DNA of 9,946 bases from Chthoniobacterales bacterium. GTDB taxonomy: Bacteria; Verrucomicrobiota; Verrucomicrobiia; Chthoniobacterales; UBA10450. Made by a program: the position numbers and the translations under genes. This document shows positions 5,430-9,946 of the stretch, piece after piece (position 1 is the first letter of the stretch; every line of letters begins with the position of its first letter). The notes below the pieces were generated by a model, which saw only the letters and a list, made by a program, of their open reading frames with translations, was not told where the DNA came from and did not search any database. Location: NCBI GenBank assembly GCA_013695925.1, contig JACCZO010000001.1, positions 1 to 9,946 on the forward strand, written 5' to 3'.

Positions 5430-7171
5430 ACTTTTCTCCCGAACTTCTTCTCCAACTCGCCTAACGAAATCTGGATCATGGTCGGCCGTCCGTGCGGACA
5501 ACAATAGGGCAGCTCGCACTCCAGCAGATCGCGAATCAACTTTTCCACCTCTGGCGCCCGGAGAAGATCGTTCGCCTTAACTGCGTGCCGGCAGACCGTC
5601 TTCGCGATCATGTCCTCGCCCAGCCGCAGCGGCGAACTGCTGTTGCTGGCGGATTTCAGGCTGTCGATCACGTCCTGCAAGAGCCGGCCCGGTTCCGCGC
5701 CGCTCAGAAAAGGCGGCAGGCTTTCCAGCTTGAAAGTGTGCCGGCCAAATTCCTCCACTCCGAGCCCCATTTTCTGCAGAGTGGCAAGATTGCGCTCAAT
5801 CCATTCCGCGTCGCGCGGTGCGAGCTCGATCACCTGCGGCAAAAGGAGACGCTGTGAAGGCACACCCTGCTCTTCCATCCGGCGCCGCAGTTCCTCAAAG
5901 AGAATGCGCTCATGCGCGGCGTGCTGATCGACCAGCACGAGACCTTCGGCGTTTTCCATCAAGACGTAGAGCTTGTTCAGGATGCCGAGAATTCGAAATT
6001 GATGTTCCGGTAACGGACGGCGCTCTTCGTTAGGCGGAAAACGGTCGTCGGTCACTGTCGGCTGGCCCGCCGTCACCGGAAAAGTCGCCTGGGAGTCATC
6101 CGCCGGCGCCAGCGGCTGCTCTGGATTGACGAACGGAATATCGGGCGGAGCCGGCGCCCGAAACTGTTCCCGCCAACTGCTCCGATCGCTTTCCAGGGTG
6201 CGGCGGATGGCGGCCACCACCGCTTCCCGCACGCCAGCCGGATCGCGAAAACGCACCTCCCGCTTGGCCGGGTGGACATTCACGTCCACTTCCGCGGGGT
6301 CCAATTCGACGAAAAGAAACGTGACCGGGAACTGCCCTTTCATGAGTGCCGTGTGATATCCCTCCTTCAATGCCGCGCCAATCACCGGACTTTCAATGGC
6401 GCGCCCGTTTACGAAGACAAATTGCTGGGCCCGGCTCGCCCGGCTCACTCCCGCCTGTCCAATGAAGCCGCTGACCCGCAACCTGCCTTTTCCCGATTCC
6501 ACCTCGAGCAAGCGCGCCACCAGTTCGCTCCCCATCAGGTCGCGAATCCGGTCGCGCAGCGTCTTCGTCACGGGAAGCTGAAAGACGACCCGCTCATCGC
6601 GCACTAATGAAAAAGCGATGTCGGGATGACCAATCGCCTGGAGATAAAGCTGATGCTCGATGTTGCGGGTCTCGGTGTTCTCGGAGCGCAGAAACTTTCG
6701 TCGCGCCGGGAGATTATAGAAAAGCGAGCGGACCTCAATCTGTGTCCCGGGGGCTTCGCCGCCATCGCGCACCGTTTCGATTTTGCCGCCTGAAATGAGC
6801 ACCTCCGTCCCCACCACTGCCTCCTTTTCCCGCGTCGTTAGGCGAAAACGGGCCACGCTCGCGATGCTCGGGAGGGCTTCGCCGCGAAACCCTAGCGTCG
6901 CCACGGTCGCGAGATCGGCCGCCGTTCGGATCTTGCTCGTGGCATGCCGCTCCAGGCAAAGGAGGGCATCGTCCCGGTCCATTCCGACGCCGTCATCGGT
7001 CACGCGAATAAGCGAGATGCCGCCGCGCCGGATCATGACCTCGATCGAGCGCGCCTCGGCGTCGATACTGTTCTCGACCAGCTCCTTCACGACGGAAGCC
7101 GGGCGCTCGATCACCTCCCCCGCCGCCACCTGGCTGGCGAGAGTGTCGGAAAGAAGTCGGACCCGGCTCAT
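5426..7171 (-). CDS. mutL: DNA mismatch repair protein MutL (endonuclease-motif type)
   Basis: A 581-residue MutL that links MutS mismatch recognition to strand incision. The N-terminal GHKL ATPase is complete: GEVIERPASVVKELVENSID (18-37, with Glu30 and Asn34), TDDGVGM (58-64), RHATSKI (75-81) and TLGFRGEALPSIASV (92-106). The transducer domain includes FVFVNGRAIESP and VDVNVHPAKREVRFRD. After a proline-rich linker (about 337-388) comes the dimerisation domain with the metal-binding endonuclease motif DQHAAHERILFE (415-426), fitting DQHA(X)2E(X)4E. The associated VCRHAVKAND (526-535), CPHGRP (558-563) and FGR (577-579) are also present. This is the form that nicks DNA itself and works without MutH. 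The ATG at 7171 has TAAGG 10 bases upstream; the TTG at 7180 lies only one base from AAGG and is unlikely. The gene begins 68 bases after the aldolase gene, in the same direction. Confidence 0.97.
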   Translation of the reverse strand: MSRVRLLSDTLASQVAAGEVIERPASVVKELVENSIDAEARSIEVMIRRGGISLIRVTDDGVGMDRDDALLCLERHATSKIRTAADLATVATLGFRGEALPSIASVARFRLTTREKEAVVGTEVLISGGKIETVRDGGEAPGTQIEVRSLFYNLPARRKFLRSENTETRNIEHQLYLQAIGHPDIAFSLVRDERVVFQLPVTKTLRDRIRDLMGSELVARLLEVESGKGRLRVSGFIGQAGVSRASRAQQFVFVNGRAIESPVIGAALKEGYHTALMKGQFPVTFLFVELDPAEVDVNVHPAKREVRFRDPAGVREAVVAAIRRTLESDRSSWREQFRAPAPPDIPFVNPEQPLAPADDSQATFPVTAGQPTVTDDRFPPNEERRPLPEHQFRILGILNKLYVLMENAEGLVLVDQHAAHERILFEELRRRMEEQGVPSQRLLLPQVIELAPRDAEWIERNLATLQKMGLGVEEFGRHTFKLESLPPFLSGAEPGRLLQDVIDSLKSASNSSSPLRLGEDMIAKTVCRHAVKANDLLRAPEVEKLIRDLLECELPYCCPHGRPTMIQISLGELEKKFGRKV

Positions 7172-7239
7172 GCGCGCCAAACCTTAGGATTGCACCCCCC
7201 GATTGCGAACGAAAAGCGCCGTCGCGCCGCTCCGCGGCC

Positions 7240-7833
7240 CTACTCCGCTGGCGCGAGCGCGGCGAAAGCCTCTGGGAAGTCTCGGCCGAAAGCCACGATC
7301 CCGTTGCGGTGCCCGGCCATCGCGAAGATCCTTTTCGCCCGGACATCGGTCTCGCGAAAAAGCCGTCGCACTTCCTCCGCCAGCGCGGGAGTGCCGTAAG
7401 GATTATCCGGGCGGGTGGTGATTCCCCGTTCGCAGAGATCTCGCCATAACCTGGCGTCGTGCCCGTGCAAAACCATGCGCACCTCCGCCGCCTCCGCGTA
7501 GATCGCGGCATGGGTGAGCGACTCCGCTGAAGGGATCGCCTGGCCGGTGCTGCGGAGCCAGTTGCGCACGAAATCCCACTCGGTCACTTTCGCGAAATCC
7601 TGCAGGCCGAGCCTTGCCAAGCGCCCCGTGCCGGAACCGGTGATATGGAAGATGTCGATCTCTTCAATCCGCAGGCTAACGTTACCGAAACCGATCCCGG
7701 TTTCATCGACCCCCAGAAGCCCCCGCCGCCGCAACTCCTGCCGCGCAGCCTGCAATTCTTCCAAGCCGTCGAAAGGAGCCAGCTCCTGGCCATCGCTTTC
7801 GTAATGGAATTTGACGGCCCCAGTTTCGTTCAC
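7240..7833 (-). CDS. Class II aldolase/adducin-family protein, partner of MtnA
   Basis: The 197 residues carry the fold marks of zinc-dependent class II (fuculose-type) aldolases: FGNVSLR (49-55) and TGSGTG (65-70) at the phosphate site, Glu104 in PSAESLTHAA as the likely catalytic acid, His123 and His125 (HGH) as zinc ligands, and His175 in AGHRNG as the third ligand. The GTG start overlaps the mtnA stop as GTGA, so translation is probably coupled. MtnA makes 5-methylthioribulose-1-phosphate. The next enzyme could be a dehydratase of the same superfamily (MtnB) or an aldolase yielding DHAP and methylthioacetaldehyde, as in the described DHAP shunt. The sequence does not look like a typical MtnB to me, and no mtnC, mtnD or other later-step gene lies nearby, so I favour the aldolase. 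The exact reaction is inference; superfamily and metal site are seen. Confidence 0.75.
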   Translation of the reverse strand: MNETGAVKFHYESDGQELAPFDGLEELQAARQELRRRGLLGVDETGIGFGNVSLRIEEIDIFHITGSGTGRLARLGLQDFAKVTEWDFVRNWLRSTGQAIPSAESLTHAAIYAEAAEVRMVLHGHDARLWRDLCERGITTRPDNPYGTPALAEEVRRLFRETDVRAKRIFAMAGHRNGIVAFGRDFPEAFAALAPAE

Positions 7834-8918
7834 GGCGCGTGCTCGGGAAAGAGCGCGAGGATGCTTTGTTCGTTAGGCTGGCAAATCCCGCGCTCGGTGA
7901 TGAGTCCGCTAACCAGCCGCCGCGGCGTGACGTCGAAGCCGTAGTTTGCCGCCGGGCTGGCCTCGGGGGTGAGTCGCACTTCCAGCGTTCGCCCTTCGGC
8001 CCATCCATCGGCGTGTTTCACCTCTTCAGCTCCCCGCTGCTCGATCGGGATCTCCTCCACCCCGTCGCGCATCTTCCAGTCGAAGGAAGTGGACGGCAGG
8101 GCGACGTAAAAGGGGACACCGTTGTCCTTGGCCGCGAGCGCTTTCAGGTAAGTCCCAATCTTGTTTGCGACATCGCCGGTACGGGTGGTGCGGTCCGTCC
8201 CGACCAAAACGAGATCCACTTCGCCGCGCTGCATGAGGTGACCGCCGGCGTTGTCGGCGATGACGGTATGGGCCACGCCGTGCTCGCCCAGTTCCCAGGC
8301 GGTCAATTTCGCGCCCTGATTACGCGGACGCGTTTCGTCGACCCAAACATGGAGCGGAATTCCCCGATCGTGCGCGGCGTAGATGGGAGCGGTGGCCGAG
8401 CCGTGGTCAACAAACGCCAGCCAGCCCGCGTTACAGTGGGTGAGAATGTTGACCGGGCGGCCATCTTTTTGCCGCGCGATTTGCTCGATCAACGCCAGGC
8501 CGTGCCGGCCAATCTCCCGGCAATGGGCGACATCTTCGTCCGCAATCGCCTCCGCCGTCTCGCGGGCGAGGGCAATTTTTTGTTCTGCGCTCGCACCGGT
8601 GGCGATTCCTTGCCGTTGGCGCTCGAGCGCCCAGGCCAGGTTGACCGCTGTCGGCCGGGTCGCGCGCAGAAGATCGGCTGCGGCCGCGACATCCATCCCC
8701 GCCAGCATCGCGAGATACATCCCGTAACCCGCCGCGGCGCCGATCAACCCCGCCCCGCGGACCTGCATCTCGCGAATCGCCGCCGCCATTTGCTCGACCG
8801 TGGTGACATCCTCGATCGCGAAACGGTGCGGCAAGGACCGTTGATCAATCAACTGCACAATCCGGTCATCGTTAGGCTTGAGCCAGATGGTGCGGTAAGG
8901 GCGGCCCGCGACGTTCAT
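7830..8918 (-). CDS. mtnA: S-methyl-5-thioribose-1-phosphate isomerase
   Basis: A 362-residue aldose-ketose isomerase of the eIF2B-alpha-like MtnA family, converting 5-methylthioribose-1-phosphate into 5-methylthioribulose-1-phosphate in methionine salvage. Conserved blocks: QVRGAGLIGAAAGYG (52-66), NILTHCNAGWLA with the catalytic Cys162, WVDETRPRNQGAKLTAWEL (192-210), and VGTDRTTRTGDVANKIGTY (239-257) with the catalytic Asp242. YVALPSTSFDW (271-281) and IPIEQR (290-295) follow, and NYGFDVTPRRLVSGLITERG near the end is typical. Some positions differ from the common form: the family usually has VGADRI-ANGD where this protein has VGTDRTTRTGD. This could mark a sub-branch with altered substrate range, such as 5-deoxyribose-1-phosphate. 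The gene begins 16 bases after the antiporter stop and ends in a GTGA overlap with the aldolase. No strong Shine-Dalgarno sequence is visible. The family call is secure. Confidence 0.93.
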   Translation of the reverse strand: MNVAGRPYRTIWLKPNDDRIVQLIDQRSLPHRFAIEDVTTVEQMAAAIREMQVRGAGLIGAAAGYGMYLAMLAGMDVAAAADLLRATRPTAVNLAWALERQRQGIATGASAEQKIALARETAEAIADEDVAHCREIGRHGLALIEQIARQKDGRPVNILTHCNAGWLAFVDHGSATAPIYAAHDRGIPLHVWVDETRPRNQGAKLTAWELGEHGVAHTVIADNAGGHLMQRGEVDLVLVGTDRTTRTGDVANKIGTYLKALAAKDNGVPFYVALPSTSFDWKMRDGVEEIPIEQRGAEEVKHADGWAEGRTLEVRLTPEASPAANYGFDVTPRRLVSGLITERGICQPNEQSILALFPEHAP

Positions 8919-8934
8919 GATTCCGGCCAGCCGT

Positions 8935-9946
8935 TCAGGAGGACCTCGTGATCAGACTCTGGAGGCGGGCCAGCTTCGGGCCGACCATCGGCACACTCAG
9001 CATCGTGCTCGCCAACGCCATGAGAAGGGTGGCTGTGAAGGTTTCACTGGTGATGATTTGCTTATCCAGCAGGATGTTGACGAAGATGATCATGATCAAA
9101 GCCTTCGTCTGCAGGAGCCAACCGATGATCGAAGCTTCGCCCTTTTCCCACTTGAGGATTTTCCCGGCGATGTGAACGCCGGCCAACTTGCCCGCAACCG
9201 AGGCGACGAGGAGCAGCACCGCCGCTCCGAAAACGATTATGCCGCCGACCTGCCAGGTGGTGCGCAGCCCGGTGGAGAGAAAGTAGACCGGCATGAGGGC
9301 GAGCAGGACATGACCGCGGAAGAAATCCATCTGCTTTTGATCAAACATGCCGGCATCGAGCACGGCGCCGGAAAGGAAGGCGCCGACCATGAAGTGCAGT
9401 CCCGACCAGTCGGCGGCAAAGCCAGAGGCCGCGAGCCAAATGAGCCCGACAAACCAGCGATCGCGTTCCGGGATCCGCCACATGATTTTGCGAATGAGAT
9501 AAGAGGCGAGCGCAAAAACGATTAGAAAACCGAGTTGCCTTCCGACCCGGTTCCAATCGAGCAGGATGAACGCGAGCACGCCCCAGATGGCGACGTCGTC
9601 GAGACTGGCATAGCGCAGGATGCGCTGGCCGATCGGTTCGCGCAGGATGGCGAGCTTCTCCATGAACAGAACCAGGATCGGCAGAGCGGTCACGGCGCAA
9701 GCCATGCCAACGCCGACGATCAATTGCCAGGTGTGTCCTTTCGGGCCCATCCAGCCGCCGCTCATAGAAATCATGATCAGGGCCGCTCCGCAGCCGAAAA
9801 ACAAAGGCATGCCGAGCGCAAGGCCGGCGGTGATCCCCGTCTCGCGGCGATAACGCCAAGCCTTTTGGATATCGAGCTCAATCCCCGCCACCCAGACAAA
9901 GAGCATTACCGCCCACTGCGCAATGCCGTTGAGGTGAGCGATGACC
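8935..9946 (-). CDS. CPA2-type cation:proton antiporter, C-terminal part (cut by window edge)
   Basis: About 336 residues are visible, open to the right edge, so the N-terminal first membrane segments lie outside the window; the ATG at 9906 is internal. The visible start, FVWVAGIELD, equals the FLAGLELD block of KefB/NapA-like monovalent cation:proton antiporters. The ion-binding pair of aspartates appears in YASLDDVAIWGVLAFIL, preceded by CAVTALPILVLFMEKLAIL. GLHFMVGAFLSGAVLDAGMF and LMPVYFLSTGLRTTW are the later family blocks. About nine hydrophobic segments are visible. There is no nucleotide-binding (RCK/TrkA-N) domain: the protein ends soon after the last membrane segment at LARLQSLITRSS. 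The role is exchange of Na+ or K+ for H+ across the inner membrane. It leads the run toward mtnA with a 16-base gap. I see no biochemical link to methylthioribose salvage, so the pairing may be only positional. Confidence 0.9.
   Translation of the reverse strand, partial: VIAHLNGIAQWAVMLFVWVAGIELDIQKAWRYRRETGITAGLALGMPLFFGCGAALIMISMSGGWMGPKGHTWQLIVGVGMACAVTALPILVLFMEKLAILREPIGQRILRYASLDDVAIWGVLAFILLDWNRVGRQLGFLIVFALASYLIRKIMWRIPERDRWFVGLIWLAASGFAADWSGLHFMVGAFLSGAVLDAGMFDQKQMDFFRGHVLLALMPVYFLSTGLRTTWQVGGIIVFGAAVLLLVASVAGKLAGVHIAGKILKWEKGEASIIGWLLQTKALIMIIFVNILLDKQIITSETFTATLLMALASTMLSVPMVGPKLARLQSLITRSS

Larger units (their letters stand above)
756..8877. repeat. Scattered, strongly over-represented octamer CGTTAGGC / GCCTAACG (nine exact copies)
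   Basis: Read as CGTTAGGC on the plus strand: 1889-1896, 4271-4278, 6028-6035, 6836-6843, 7871-7878, 8870-8877. Read as GCCTAACG on the plus strand: 756-763, 2600-2607, 5459-5466. One-mismatch copies lie at 2783-2790, 3697-3704, 4742-4749, 5424-5431 and 7674-7681. In the CGTTAGGC orientation the preceding base is T in seven of nine exact copies. All nine lie inside genes. Gaps between exact copies run from 569 to 1671 bases, about 1 kb on average. Confidence 0.8.

Noticed and set aside
7172..7180. TTG at 7180 as the mutL start
   Set aside because: It lies only one base from the AAGG that would serve as ribosome-binding site. ATG 7171 gives normal spacing and a standard MutL N-terminus.
7240..7833. 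Firm assignment of the class II aldolase as mtnB
   Set aside because: The superfamily is clear, but the stretch around the zinc site does not look like typical MtnB, and the DHAP-shunt aldolase is an equally good or better reading, so no symbol is given.
756..8877. Likeness of TTAGGC in the octamer to the nematode telomere repeat
   Set aside because: The copies are single, scattered and inside bacterial genes, not tandem; the likeness is chance.
7839..8951. Long plus-strand ORF (370 residues) antisense to mtnA
   Set aside because: It covers mtnA almost exactly on the opposite strand, is rich in Arg, Gly and Pro, and shows no family motif. Long open antisense frames are common in GC-rich genes, and mtnA is certain.
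1..9946. Defence island, prophage, transposon, CRISPR or RNA gene
   Set aside because: No transposase, integrase, nuclease cluster, direct-repeat array, tRNA cloverleaf or rRNA segment is visible; all large ORFs are explained by metabolic, transport or repair families.

Overview
The window is about 10 kb of GC-rich (roughly 60 %) bacterial chromosome that reads as ordinary housekeeping and metabolic territory. The gene families point to the Verrucomicrobiota, perhaps a soil Chthoniobacterales-like lineage. The hints are the form of the YebC N-terminus, the APC permease with inserted loops, the small 80-residue hypothetical protein and a MutL carrying the endonuclease motif. This placement is inference from recalled family resemblance, not from a search. 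No phage, insertion sequence, CRISPR array, tRNA or rRNA is visible.

Layout. On the minus strand at the left edge are the N-terminal part of a YebC/TACO1-family protein (1-161) and, upstream of it, a zinc-ribbon membrane protein of the DUF3667 type (213-1271). A 220-base divergent intergenic region separates these from a plus-strand run: an APC/CAT-type amino-acid permease (1492-3099), a 272-base non-coding stretch with three stem-loops (3100-3371), a WecG/TagA/CpsF (GT26) glycosyltransferase (3372-4112), a secreted TIM-barrel glycosidase-like protein overlapping it (4087-5103), and an 80-residue hypothetical protein (5187-5429). The last of these meets mutL tail to tail with a 4-base overlap.

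The right half is a co-directional minus-strand run, read right to left: a CPA2-type cation:proton antiporter cut by the window edge (8935-9946), mtnA (7830-8918), a class II aldolase (7240-7833, GTGA overlap with mtnA) and mutL (5426-7171). The mtnA-aldolase pair suggests salvage of 5-methylthioribose-1-phosphate, possibly by aldol cleavage (the DHAP-shunt logic) rather than the classical dehydratase route. The GT26 and glycosidase pair suggests a small surface-polysaccharide unit.

The least expected signal is not a gene. The non-palindromic octamer CGTTAGGC (reverse complement GCCTAACG) occurs nine times exactly, on both strands, about once per kilobase. It is read in several codon registers inside seven unrelated genes. 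My hand estimate of chance occurrence is under one copy. It behaves like a genome-wide functional word such as an uptake, recombination, segregation or methylation motif, and is the best candidate here for something undescribed.
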